14,823 nt of DNA. It comes from Lysobacter_F sp035645555. GTDB taxonomy: Bacteria; Pseudomonadota; Gammaproteobacteria; Xanthomonadales; Xanthomonadaceae. The DNA lies in the NCBI GenBank assembly GCA_035645555.1, contig DASQMI010000012.1:1-14823 (forward strand), read 5' to 3'. Positions within the stretch are counted from its first letter, which is position 1, and each line of letters opens with the position of its first letter. This document shows, piece after piece, positions 7,113 to 14,819 of this stretch. A program made the translations under genes and the position numbers. The notes below the pieces were generated by a model. That model saw nothing but the letters and a program-made list of their open reading frames with translations. It ran no database searches and had not been told where the DNA came from.

Positions 7113-7118
7113 CATAAT
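7113..7118 (+). promoter_or_regulatory. Possible -10 element upstream of the ctpA-like gene
   Basis: CATAAT differs from the -10 consensus at one base and lies about 58 bases before the ATG in the 104-base gap after envC. No matching -35 was found. The protease gene may therefore have its own weak promoter in addition to read-through. Confidence 0.3.
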
Positions 7119-7175
7119 CGGGAACCCTCGCCGCCGCGCGCGGTCCCTCTGCCCCCCGTGTCCCGGAGCGCCTTG

Positions 7176-8489
7176 ATGTCCCTGCGTGCCCTGCTTCCGC
7201 TGGCCCTGCTGCTCGCCGCCGCGCCGCTCGCGGCGCAGACCCCGCCCGCGCCGGCGCGCGGCGACGCCGCCACCGCCGAGTCGAAGGTGCCGCTGGAGGA
7301 GATCCGCCGCTACGTCGCCATCTACAACGCGATCAAGCAGGCGTACGTGGAGCCGGTCGACAATGCCAAGCTGATGCAGTCGGCGATCCGCGGCCTGCTG
7401 TTCGACCTGGATCCGCACAGCGTGTATCTGGAACGCAGCGCGAGCGAGGATTTCACCGACGCCGCGCGCGGCGCCTACGAAGGCATCGGCGTGGAACTGC
7501 AGCGGCAGCCGGACGGCTCGCTGCGGATCATCGCCGCGATCGACGACACGCCGGCCGCGCGTGCCGGCCTGCGCGGCGGCGACGTGATCATCGCCATCGA
7601 CGGCCAGCCGTTCGATCCGAGCGAAGGCGACACCTCCACGCCGCTGCGCGGCCCGGCCGGCAGCAAGGTCACGCTGACGGTGCTGCGCGAAGGCCGCGAC
7701 CAGCCGTTCGACGTCACTGTGACGCGCGAAACCATCCGTATCGCCAGCGTGCGCAGCCGCATGCTCGAGCCCGGCTACGGCTACATCCGGGTCAGCGCGT
7801 TCCAGGCCGACACCGCGGCCGAGTTCGAACGCCAGCTCGAGGCGCTGCGCAGCCAGGCGGGCGGAGCGCTGCGCGGGCTGGTGATCGACGTGCGCAGCAA
7901 TCCCGGCGGCCTGCTGACCTCGGCGGTGCAGATCGCCGACAGCCTGCTCGAGCGCGGCAAGATCGTCAGCACGCGCGGCCGCATCCCGATCAGCGACGCC
8001 GAGTTCGGCGCCACCCCGGGCGATCGCCTGGGCGGAGCGCCGGTGGTGGTGCTGGTCGACGCCGGTTCGGCCAGCGCCTCGGAGGTGCTGGCCGGTGCGC
8101 TGCGCGAAAACGGTCGTGCGCGGGTGGTCGGCAGCCGGACGTTCGGCAAGGGCTCGGTGCAGACGCTGCTGCCGCTGGACAACGGCGATTCGGTCAAGCT
8201 CACCACCGCGCGCTACTACACGCCGAACGGCAAGTCGATCCAGGCGCTCGGCATCATTCCCGACGTGGCCCTGCGGGCGGAAGGCGAGGCGGCGGCGCGT
8301 GCCCGCGCGCGCGCCAGCGAGGCCACGCTGCGCGGCCACCTGCGCGGCGACGGCGAGGACGCGCCCGGCGCCAACGCCGGCGAGGTGCTGGAAGGCGAGG
8401 GCTACGTCACCGCCGCGCTCGCCGAGCTGAAGCGGATGGCGGTCGCGGTGCCGGCGGCCCCGGCGGCCCCGGCGGCACCGCAGCGCTGA
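7176..8489 (+). CDS. ctpA: Periplasmic carboxy-terminal processing protease, S41 family
   Basis: A PDZ-containing serine protease that trims or degrades periplasmic proteins from their C-termini; in other Gram-negatives such enzymes control cell-wall hydrolases. The 437 residues have a signal peptide (to about residue 20-21, PLAAQT), an N-terminal helical part at 40-95 including the family motif DLDPHSVYL (77-85), a PDZ domain at about 100-185 (GIGVEL, then PAARAGLRGGDVIIAIDG), and the S41 catalytic domain at about 195-365. The Ser-Lys-Gln triad is seen as S300 in GSASASE, K325 in TFGKGS and Q329, with the standard 25-residue Ser-Lys spacing. The C-terminus is Ala-rich and ends in a Pro/Ala repeat. 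The ATG is preceded by GGAG at 7165-7168. A location after envC is sensible for an enzyme of cell-wall turnover, but its substrate is unknown. The symbol follows the family. Confidence 0.94.
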   Translation: MSLRALLPLALLLAAAPLAAQTPPAPARGDAATAESKVPLEEIRRYVAIYNAIKQAYVEPVDNAKLMQSAIRGLLFDLDPHSVYLERSASEDFTDAARGAYEGIGVELQRQPDGSLRIIAAIDDTPAARAGLRGGDVIIAIDGQPFDPSEGDTSTPLRGPAGSKVTLTVLREGRDQPFDVTVTRETIRIASVRSRMLEPGYGYIRVSAFQADTAAEFERQLEALRSQAGGALRGLVIDVRSNPGGLLTSAVQIADSLLERGKIVSTRGRIPISDAEFGATPGDRLGGAPVVVLVDAGSASASEVLAGALRENGRARVVGSRTFGKGSVQTLLPLDNGDSVKLTTARYYTPNGKSIQALGIIPDVALRAEGEAAARARARASEATLRGHLRGDGEDAPGANAGEVLEGEGYVTAALAELKRMAVAVPAAPAAPAAPQR

Positions 8490-8497
8490 AGCGCCGA

Positions 8498-8520
8498 GGC
8501 GCGCCTATTTCGGGCGCGCC
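8498..8520. terminator. Weak bidirectional hairpin between two convergent genes
   Basis: The 8-bp palindromic arms GGCGCGCC (8498-8505 and 8513-8520) enclose a TATTTCG loop. It sits just after the ctpA stop and overlaps the end of the DUF1820 gene. There is no T tract, so termination is only plausible. Confidence 0.35.
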
Positions 8521-8822
8521 GGCAGCGGGAACGGGGTCACCACCTTCTCGCCGCTGGCGGCGTCGCGGATCGCCGACTGGCCTTTGCGCTCGACTTCCTC
8601 GATGCGCACGATGCTCTGCATCGGCAGGTGCAGCGCCTGGGTCTGGCCGAACTCGTCGCGCAGGCGCTCCTCGGTGGGGTCCACCACCAGCCCGTCGTGG
8701 ACGTCGAACACCAGATCGCGGATCTCGGTGAAGCCCCACAGCCCGCTGCTGACCACCTGGCGCGCGTAGAGCTCGTAGATCTTGCCGGCGTTGAAGAACG
8801 TGACCTTGTAGAGCGACTTCAT
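8505..8822 (-). CDS. DUF1820 family protein
   Basis: This small cytoplasmic protein of 105 residues fits DUF1820, a family of unknown function in gammaproteobacteria. The recognisable features are the N-terminal YKVTFFNAGKIYELYAR (5-21), SSGLWGFTEIRDLVFD (25-40) and DPTEERLRDEFGQT (48-61), followed by LHLPMQSIVRIEEVE (64-78). There is no signal peptide or membrane segment. The ATG at 8822 has no strong ribosome binding site. It follows the rhomboid gene on the same strand after 74 bases that contain two hairpins, so co-transcription is possible but not assured. The gene ends convergently with ctpA. Confidence 0.88.
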   Translation of the reverse strand: MKSLYKVTFFNAGKIYELYARQVVSSGLWGFTEIRDLVFDVHDGLVVDPTEERLRDEFGQTQALHLPMQSIVRIEEVERKGQSAIRDAASGEKVVTPFPLPARPK

Positions 8823-8851
8823 GGCGGGGGCCGGAGGTCGGCAGCGGAACC

Positions 8852-8894
8852 GCCCCCACTCTGGGGGCCGCCGCGGCGGTTCTCAAGCCGCCGC
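8852..8894. other. Two adjacent GC-rich hairpins between the rhomboid and DUF1820 genes
   Basis: Hairpin one is GCCCCCA/TGGGGGC with a 3-base loop (8852-8868). Hairpin two is GCGGCGG/CCGCCGC with an 8-base loop (8873-8894), ending two bases from the rhomboid stop. Neither is followed by a T tract. They could reduce read-through from the rhomboid gene, stabilise the upstream message, or merely reflect base composition. Confidence 0.4.
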
Positions 8895-8896
8895 GT

Positions 8897-9604
8897 TCAG
8901 AGTCCGCGCCGACGCCGCAGCCGGCGCGCGATGCCGCGCCGGGCCAGCAGCGCGAACGCGGCACCGAACGCGAACCCGGCCAGATGCGCCGACCACGCCA
9001 CCGCGCCGAACGCCGGGCCGATGAACGTGTACAGCAGCTGCAGCAGCGCCCAGATCCCGATCAGCAGCGGCGCCGGCGCGCGCACGAACTGCAAAAACAG
9101 GCCCAGCGGCAGCACCACGCCGAGCTTGGCGCCGGGAAACAGCGCGAGGTAGGCGCCGATCAGCGCCGACACCGCGCCGCTGGCGCCGATGATCAGCCGG
9201 TCCGGCTGGCCGATCGCGATCACCGCGGCGAGATTGGCGACCGCCCCGCCGGCGAGGAACACCAGCAGCAGCCGCCAGGCGCCCATCGCGCGCTCGGCGG
9301 GCAGGCCGAAGATCAGCAGGAAGATCAGGTTGCCGAGCAGGTGCGCCCAGTCGGCGTGCAGGAACAGCGCGGTGACCAGGCGCAGCGCCTCGCCGCCGCG
9401 CACCGCGTCCCACGCCGCCTGCGGCGACGTCCAGCCGCCGGTGAGCGCGCCCCACTGCACCACCAGCCGGCGCTGCTCCGGCTCCGGCAGCAGCACCGCG
9501 GCGATGAAGCTCAGCCACAGCACGGCAAACAGCGCCGGCGACGCCCAGCGCCGGGCCGGCTTGTCACGGGAGGGAATGCTGACGAACACGCGGACGCGGC
9601 TCAC
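8897..9604 (-). CDS. Rhomboid family intramembrane serine protease
   Basis: An integral membrane protease of 235 residues that cleaves transmembrane substrates. Six hydrophobic segments are visible from about residue 22 to 222. The catalytic Ser142 lies in IIGASGAVSALIGAY (GxSG) and the catalytic His207 in WSAHLAGFAFG, with the family's HADWAHLLGNLIFLLIFG stretch at 83-100 supplying H83, H88 and N92. The Ser-His pair therefore appears intact. The start is uncertain: there is no ATG in frame near the first helix. GTG at 9604 is used here, with another GTG at 9589 and a TTG slightly upstream; none has a good ribosome binding site. The short, arginine-rich N-terminus fits a cytoplasmic leader. 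It diverges from the FadL-type gene and precedes the DUF1820 gene. The substrate is unknown. Confidence 0.88.
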   Translation of the reverse strand: MSRVRVFVSIPSRDKPARRWASPALFAVLWLSFIAAVLLPEPEQRRLVVQWGALTGGWTSPQAAWDAVRGGEALRLVTALFLHADWAHLLGNLIFLLIFGLPAERAMGAWRLLLVFLAGGAVANLAAVIAIGQPDRLIIGASGAVSALIGAYLALFPGAKLGVVLPLGLFLQFVRAPAPLLIGIWALLQLLYTFIGPAFGAVAWSAHLAGFAFGAAFALLARRGIARRLRRRRGL

Positions 9605-9631
9605 AGGTCGCCGGCGCAACGACGGCGCCGG

Positions 9632-9659
9632 TTTGGCGGGGGTTATTCCACGGTATAGT
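9632..9659 (+). promoter_or_regulatory. Probable promoter of the FadL-type gene
   Basis: A -10 of TATAGT at 9654-9659 is paired with TTTGGC at 9632-9637 (16-base spacing). The -10 is close to consensus and the -35 is moderate. This implies a 5' leader of about 90 bases. The start of the divergent rhomboid gene is about 30 bases to its left, so the promoter region may be shared. Confidence 0.5.
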
Positions 9660-9757
9660 GCATACGGCGTCGTACGTCGGACGCGGTTCCGGCGTGCCGG
9701 GTTCCCGCCCGGTCCAGCGGCCAAGGACATACAACACGAACCAGTGGAGAGTAACGC

Positions 9758-11131
9758 ATGCAGCAACCGCATCTCGTCCGTCTTTCTGCGCTCGCGCTCG
9801 CTGTGGCCGGCGCGCTGGCCTTCGGCCAGGCGCACGCCTCGGGCTTCCAGCTGAAGGAAAACAGCGTCAAGGCGCAGGGCCGCTCGTTCGCCGGATCGGG
9901 CGTGGCGACGGATGACGCCTCGGTGGTCGTCAACAATCCCGCCACCATGACCCAGTTCGACGGCACCACCGTACAGACCGACGTGACGGTGATCGACGTC
10001 AACGCCGAATTCAACGGCGGTGGTTACGACATCACCGGTCGCCCGCTGACCGGCGGCGACGGCGGCAACGCCGGTGGCGTGACCCCGGTGCCGGCGATGT
10101 CGATGATCCACAAGTTCGACAACGGCCTGACGGTCGGCGCGATGGTGAGCGCACCGTTCGGCCTGAAGACCGAGTACGACCGCGGCTGGGTCGGCCGCTA
10201 TTCCGCGCTGACCTCGGAAGTGAAGACGGTCGATCTGACCCTGGCCGCGGCCTACGACATCGTGCCGAACCACCTGTCGGTCGGCATCGGCGTGATCTGG
10301 GAGCGCGCCGAGGCCGAGCTGTCGCGCGCGGTGGATTTCGGCACGCTGGCGTTCCAGCAGCTGCCGCCGGCGGCGCGTCCGACCGCGCCGGCGTTCGCGC
10401 GTCCGCAGAACGCCGACGGCGAGGGCGTGGTCAAGGGTGACGACACCGGCATGGGCTGGCTGGTCGGCATCAACTTCCGCCCGACCGAGAACCTGGCGAT
10501 CGGCCTGACCCATCGCTCGGAGATCGACCACGAGATCGACGGCACGGTGGACTGGACCGTCCCGGCCGCCAACCGCGCGGTGTTCGACGCCAACCCGGTG
10601 ACCCGCGTGCTGTTCCAGGACGGCCGCGCCCGCGCCGAAGTGACCCTGCCGTCGATCACCACGGTCAGCATCGCCTACAAGCTGGGCGATGCGTTCACCC
10701 TGTACGGCGACTACGTCGAGACCGACTGGCACGCGCTGCAGGAGCTGCGCATCGATTACGCCAATCCGGATCCGGACACCGTCGAGGAGTTCCGCTGGAG
10801 CGACACCCGCTTCTGGTCGGTCGGCGCGGACTGGAAGTTCAGCGAGGCGTGGACGCTGCGCGCGGGCTACGGCTACGACGAGACCCCGACCACGTTCGCC
10901 ACGCGCACCCCGCGCCTGCCGGACGAGGACCGCAAGTGGTACTCGCTGGGCGCGACCTGGAGCCTCAACGAGCAGCTCGAGGTCAGCTTCGCCTACACCC
11001 GGATCGAGCCGGACGAGCCGCGCGTCGGCATCGTCACCCCGGCCACCACGCCGGGCGGCGGCCGCACCCTGTTCGGCAGCTACGAGAGCGACGTCAACCT
11101 GTTCGGCGTCTCGGCGCAGTACAAGTTCTGA
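9758..11131 (+). CDS. FadL/OMPP1/TodX family outer-membrane transporter
   Basis: A 457-residue outer-membrane beta-barrel that probably passes hydrophobic molecules such as long-chain fatty acids or aromatic hydrocarbons. Residues 1-27 are a signal peptide (cleavage likely after AQAHA), and the mature chain opens SGFQLKENSVKAQGRSFAG, the typical FadL N-terminus that folds as the plug. The NNPATMT segment (residues 64-70) corresponds to the family NPA motif. Alternating amphipathic strands fill the rest, and the protein ends in the aromatic residue F (QYKF), the usual outer-membrane assembly signal. The ATG follows GGAGAG at 9746-9751. It is a single-gene unit with a promoter at 9632 and a terminator at 11149. 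The specific substrate cannot be read from sequence, so no gene symbol is assigned. Confidence 0.94.
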   Translation: MQQPHLVRLSALALAVAGALAFGQAHASGFQLKENSVKAQGRSFAGSGVATDDASVVVNNPATMTQFDGTTVQTDVTVIDVNAEFNGGGYDITGRPLTGGDGGNAGGVTPVPAMSMIHKFDNGLTVGAMVSAPFGLKTEYDRGWVGRYSALTSEVKTVDLTLAAAYDIVPNHLSVGIGVIWERAEAELSRAVDFGTLAFQQLPPAARPTAPAFARPQNADGEGVVKGDDTGMGWLVGINFRPTENLAIGLTHRSEIDHEIDGTVDWTVPAANRAVFDANPVTRVLFQDGRARAEVTLPSITTVSIAYKLGDAFTLYGDYVETDWHALQELRIDYANPDPDTVEEFRWSDTRFWSVGADWKFSEAWTLRAGYGYDETPTTFATRTPRLPDEDRKWYSLGATWSLNEQLEVSFAYTRIEPDEPRVGIVTPATTPGGGRTLFGSYESDVNLFGVSAQYKF

Positions 11132-11148
11132 TCGCCTCGGTCGGAACG

Positions 11149-11177
11149 AAAAAGCCCCGCTCCGGCGGGGCTTTTTT
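11149..11177 (+). terminator. Rho-independent terminator of the FadL-type gene
   Basis: AGCCCCGC, loop TCCG, GCGGGGCT (11153-11172) runs into six T. The stem is preceded by five A, so it may also stop transcription coming from putA on the other strand. It begins 18 bases after the stop codon. Confidence 0.93.
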
Positions 11178-11356
11178 GTGGCGCGGATCGGGCGGTGGCG
11201 GATCCGTATTCGAGCCCTTGGGGTTGGGTTTTCGATCGGGCGAGCTTTCCACCCGATGCAAGAAGCCCCGCGCAGGCGGGGCTTGTTGCGTCAATCGTCC
11301 GGCGACCCGGGCCTATGACTCACGCATCGTCGGCCGCACACGCTGGCTCCGGGGCC
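11178..11356. other. Intergenic region between the FadL-type gene and putA
   Basis: No gene was recognised here. The only structure is the hairpin at 11263-11284 and a short inverted repeat ATCGGG/CCCGAT at about 11234-11256. The region separates two convergent genes. Confidence 0.5.
11263..11284 (-). terminator. Hairpin, possible terminator of putA
   Basis: AAGCCCCGC, loop GCAG, GCGGGGCTT, 73 bases beyond the putA stop on the minus strand. The outer arms GCAA/TTGC extend it with one mismatch. It shares its core stem with the terminator at 11149 but has only a broken T tract (TTCTTGC), so it is weaker. Confidence 0.55.
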
Positions 11357-14300
11357 TCAATCGCCCAACGTCAGCAGCGACGCATTACCGCCGGCAGCGG
11401 TGGTGTTGATCGTCACCGTCTTCTCGGTCGCGAAGCGCGGCAGGTAGTGCGGGCCGCCGGCCTTCGGGCCGGTACCCGACAGGCCCTGGCCGCCGAACGG
11501 CTGCACGCCGACCACCGCGCCGATCTGGTTGCGGTTGACGTAGCAGTTGCCCACCCGCACGCGGCGGGCGATCTTCTCGATCGTCTCGTCGATGCGCGAA
11601 TGCACGCCGAGGGTGAGGCCGTAGCCGGTGGCGTTGACCGCATCGATCACCGCATCGAGCTGGCTGGCCTTCCAGCGGATCACGTGCAGCACCGGGCCGA
11701 AGATTTCCTTGTGCAGCACGTCGAGCGCGCCGATCTCGTACGCGCGCGGCGCGAAGAAGTGGCCGTGCGCGGCTTCCGCGCCCACTTCCACCCGCGCGAT
11801 CAGCCGGGCCTCGCGGTCCATGCGCGCGGCGTGTTCCGCCAGCATCTTCAGCGCGTCGGCATCGATCACCGGACCGACGTCGGTGGACAGCAGCGCCGGA
11901 TCGCCGACCGTGAGTTCGGCCATCGCACCGGCAAGCATCGTCATCACCTTGTCGGCGATGTCCTCCTGCACGAACAGCACGCGCGCGGCCGAGCAGCGCT
12001 GGCCGGCCGAGGTGAACGCCGAGCCGATCGCGTCCTTCACCAGCTGCTCGGGCAGCGCCGAGGAATCGGCGATCAGCGCGTTCTGGCCGCCGGTCTCGGC
12101 GATCAGGGTGGCGATCGGCGCGTTGTCGCGCGCAGCGAGCGCGCGGTTGATCGCACGCGCCGTGTCGGTAGAGCCGGTGAACGCGACGCCGGCCACGCGC
12201 GGATCGCGGGTGAGCGCCGCACCCACGGTGGCGCCGTCGCCGGGCAGGAACTGCAGCACCGCTTCCGGCACGCCGGCCTCGTGCAGCAGCTTCACCGCCG
12301 CATGGCCGATCAGGTTGGTCTGCTCGGCGGGCTTGGCGATCACGCTGTTGCCGGCGGCGAGTGCGGCGCTGATCTGGCCGACGAAGATCGCGAGCGGGAA
12401 GTTCCACGGGCTGATGCAGACGAACACGCCACGGCCGCACAGCTGCAGCGTGTTGGATTCGCCGGTCGGGCCGGGCAGTGCTTCTGGTGCGAACAGCGTG
12501 CGCGCCTGCGCCGCGTAGTAGCGCAGGAAATCGACCGCCTCGCGCACCTCGGCCACGCTGTCGGCAAGCGTCTTGCCGGCTTCCTTCACGCACATCGCCA
12601 TGAACGCCGGCATGCGCGCCTCCAACAGGTCGGCGGCGTGTTCGAGGATCGCTGCGCGGCTGGCCGCTGGGGTCATGTCCCACGCCAGCTGCGCGCTCAC
12701 CGCATTCGAAAGCGCGCGCTCCACCAGCGCCGCATCGGCCGGCTGCCAGTGGCCGACCACCTCGCGGCGGTCGGCCGGATTGGTGACCGGCAGGCGCTCG
12801 GTGGCCACCGCGCCGCCCGGCACCAGCGGCGCGGCGTGCCAATCGCCGCGCACGGCGGCGTTCATGTCGGCGGCGAGGCGGTGCAGCTGCTGGTCGTTGG
12901 CGAGGTTGATGCCCATGGAATTGGTCCGATCGAGGCCGTGGCTGCGGTACAGGTCCACCGGCAGCGGAATGCGGGGATGAGGGATGGAAGCGAAATTCGA
13001 CACTGTCTCGACCGGATCGCGCACCAGCTCGGCGACCGGCACGCGCGCGTCGGTGATGCGGTTGACGAAGCTGGAGTTGGCGCCGTTCTCGAGCAGGCGG
13101 CGCACCAGGTACGGCAGCAGGTCCTCGTGGCTGCCGACCGGCGCGTACACGCGGCACGGCACGTTCAGGCGGTCGGCGGGGATCACCTCGGCGTAAAGGT
13201 CATCGCCCATGCCGTGCAGCTTCTGGAATTCGAACGCGCGCCCGGCCGCCATGCGGTGCACCGCGGCGATGGTGTGCGCGTTGTGGGTGGCGAACATCGG
13301 ATAGATCGCGTCCGAGGCGTCGAGCAGGCGGCGCGCGCACGCGAGGTAGGACACGTCGGTGTTCGGCTTGCGGGTGAACACCGGGTAGCCCGCCTGCCCG
13401 TCGACCTGGGCGCGCTTGATCTCGCTGTCCCAGTACGCGCCCTTGACCAGCCGCACCGGGATGCGGCGGCGGTGGCGGCGGGCAAGCTCGGCGAGGAAGT
13501 CGATCACGTACGGCGCGCGCTTCTGGTAGGCCTGCACGGCGAGCCCGTAGCCTTCCCAGCCGTCCAGCGATGGATCGGCGTAGGCGGCGGCGATCACGTC
13601 GAGCGAAAGTTCGAGCCGGTCGGCCTCCTCGGCGTCGATGGTGAAGCCGATGCCGTAGGACTTGGCGAGCTGGGCGAGCTCCAGCACGCGCGGGGTCAGC
13701 TCGGCCAGCACGCGCGCGCGCTTGGCGTGCTCGTAGCGCGGGTGCAGCGCGGACAACTTCACCGAGATCGACGGCGCGGCGAACACGGACGAGCCGTCGC
13801 GATCGCCGAGGCGATCGCTGTCCCTGGAGGCGACGCTCCTGCCGATCGCGTGGATCGCGGCGCGGTAGGCCTCGAGGTAGCGGCGGGCGTCCTTGGCGGT
13901 CAGCGCCGCCTCGCCGAGCATGTCGAACGAATAACGGTAGGCGGCGTTGCCACCCTTGCGCGAGCGCGCCAGCGCCTCCTCGATCGTGCGCCCCATGACG
14001 AACTGGTGGCCCATGATCTTCATCGCCTGGCGCACCGCCAGCCGCACCACCGGCTCGCCGATGCGGCCGATCAGGCGCTTGAAGGCGCCGTGCACGTCGC
14101 GCTTGGTCTCGTCGGCCAGGTCGACCAGCTTGCCGGTCAGCATCAGGCCCCAGGTCGACGCGTTGACCAGGATCGAATCGGACTGGCCCATGTGCCGCTT
14201 CCAGTCGGCCTCGCCGAGCTTGTCGCGGATCAGGCGGTCGGCGGTGTCCTCGTCGGGGATGCGCAGCAGCGCTTCGGCCACGCACATCAGCAGCACGCCC

Positions 14301-14608
14301 TCCTCGCTGCCGAGGTCGTACTGACGCATGAACGCCTCGATCGCGCCCTGGTCCTGGGCGCGCGCGCGGACCCGGGCGACCAGGTCGGCGGCAGTGGCCT
14401 GCACCGCCAGACGGTCGGCGTCCGGCAGGCGCGCCTGTTCGAGCAGCATGCGCACGTGCGCGGTCTCCTCGCGCACCCAGGCGTCGGTGATCGCCGCGCG
14501 CGCGCCGGCGGGCGGCGGCGGCAGTTCCGGGGCGAGCAGCGCGCGCGGTTCGGCGCGGCCGGCAGTCGAGGGGGCCGCCCTATCGGCGGCGGTAAGCGGG
14601 GTGGTCAT
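11357..14608 (-). CDS. putA: Bifunctional proline dehydrogenase / L-glutamate gamma-semialdehyde dehydrogenase (PutA)
   Basis: The protein of 1083 residues oxidises proline to glutamate in two steps: FAD-linked proline dehydrogenase, then NAD-linked aldehyde dehydrogenase. The N-terminal 130 residues form the arm, and the proline dehydrogenase barrel spans about 240-540. Its conserved residues are K284 (SVKLSALHPRY), D325 (TIDAEEAD), Y392 (VKGAYWDSE), and R503/R504 (YLVRRLLENGANSSF). The aldehyde dehydrogenase domain (about 600-1070) has SPWNFPLAIF, FTGSTDTA, catalytic E838 (ETGGQN) and C872 (SAGQRCSAARV), and EIFGPVLHV. It ends with GGNASLLTLGD. There is no ribbon-helix-helix DNA-binding domain and no C-terminal extension, unlike the about 1320-residue E. 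coli protein, so it should be an enzyme only and not its own repressor. The ATG at 14608 begins a Pro/Ala-rich leader without a good ribosome binding site; the true start may be slightly downstream. Confidence 0.97.
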   Translation of the reverse strand: MTTPLTAADRAAPSTAGRAEPRALLAPELPPPPAGARAAITDAWVREETAHVRMLLEQARLPDADRLAVQATAADLVARVRARAQDQGAIEAFMRQYDLGSEEGVLLMCVAEALLRIPDEDTADRLIRDKLGEADWKRHMGQSDSILVNASTWGLMLTGKLVDLADETKRDVHGAFKRLIGRIGEPVVRLAVRQAMKIMGHQFVMGRTIEEALARSRKGGNAAYRYSFDMLGEAALTAKDARRYLEAYRAAIHAIGRSVASRDSDRLGDRDGSSVFAAPSISVKLSALHPRYEHAKRARVLAELTPRVLELAQLAKSYGIGFTIDAEEADRLELSLDVIAAAYADPSLDGWEGYGLAVQAYQKRAPYVIDFLAELARRHRRRIPVRLVKGAYWDSEIKRAQVDGQAGYPVFTRKPNTDVSYLACARRLLDASDAIYPMFATHNAHTIAAVHRMAAGRAFEFQKLHGMGDDLYAEVIPADRLNVPCRVYAPVGSHEDLLPYLVRRLLENGANSSFVNRITDARVPVAELVRDPVETVSNFASIPHPRIPLPVDLYRSHGLDRTNSMGINLANDQQLHRLAADMNAAVRGDWHAAPLVPGGAVATERLPVTNPADRREVVGHWQPADAALVERALSNAVSAQLAWDMTPAASRAAILEHAADLLEARMPAFMAMCVKEAGKTLADSVAEVREAVDFLRYYAAQARTLFAPEALPGPTGESNTLQLCGRGVFVCISPWNFPLAIFVGQISAALAAGNSVIAKPAEQTNLIGHAAVKLLHEAGVPEAVLQFLPGDGATVGAALTRDPRVAGVAFTGSTDTARAINRALAARDNAPIATLIAETGGQNALIADSSALPEQLVKDAIGSAFTSAGQRCSAARVLFVQEDIADKVMTMLAGAMAELTVGDPALLSTDVGPVIDADALKMLAEHAARMDREARLIARVEVGAEAAHGHFFAPRAYEIGALDVLHKEIFGPVLHVIRWKASQLDAVIDAVNATGYGLTLGVHSRIDETIEKIARRVRVGNCYVNRNQIGAVVGVQPFGGQGLSGTGPKAGGPHYLPRFATEKTVTINTTAAGGNASLLTLGD

Positions 14609-14647
14609 CGGGCGGAGGGCCGCGGAGCGCTGGTGAGCGAGCCCGAT

Positions 14648-14653
14648 AGTGTA
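14648..14653 (-). promoter_or_regulatory. Possible -10 element of putA
   Basis: On the minus strand this reads TACACT within the AT-richer stretch CTTACACTATC, about 40 bases upstream of the ATG. No confident -35 was found, so this is tentative. Confidence 0.3.
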
Positions 14654-14747
14654 AGCCCGCGTGCCGGCCGCTTACGCCGGCCACCGCGCGCTGCCGGCGC
14701 GGCCCGCCGCGTGCAGGATCCTGAGGGCGTCCGCGTGCGTGCGCCGG

Positions 14748-14776
14748 TTGCCCGGCACCCCGTGCAGGGCTACCAT
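14748..14776 (+). promoter_or_regulatory. Sigma-70-like promoter pointing rightwards, divergent from putA
   Basis: TTGCCC (14748-14753) and TACCAT (14771-14776) are separated by 17 bases, the ideal spacing. It lies about 40 bases before a possible start codon at the right edge. A gene transcribed away from putA is therefore likely, perhaps a regulator, though nothing of its coding sequence is visible. Confidence 0.45.
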
Positions 14777-14805
14777 TTCACGGTTTCCCCAGCGCCGCCG
14801 TTGAC

Positions 14806-14819
14806 GAGGAGGGGCGGTG
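14806..14819 (+). promoter_or_regulatory. Possible ribosome binding site and GTG start of a divergent gene
   Basis: A near-perfect Shine-Dalgarno AGGAGG (14807-14812) is followed four bases later by GTG (14817-14819). The spacing is short, and only about two codons are present, so the product cannot be identified. The real start may be another codon beyond the window. Confidence 0.35.

Noticed and set aside
6906..8339. Long minus-strand frame of 477 codons opposite ctpA
   Set aside because: It is antisense to a gene with an intact Ser-Lys-Gln triad and PDZ domain, and itself shows no recognisable domain.
8446..8485. Short GGCCCCGGC-type tandem repeat at the end of ctpA considered as a regulatory repeat
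   Set aside because: It simply encodes the Pro/Ala tail of the protease, common in GC-rich genomes.
11385..13157. 590-codon second minus-strand frame inside putA
   Set aside because: It overlaps the PutA aldehyde dehydrogenase region in another frame and is Arg/Ala/Gly-rich only.
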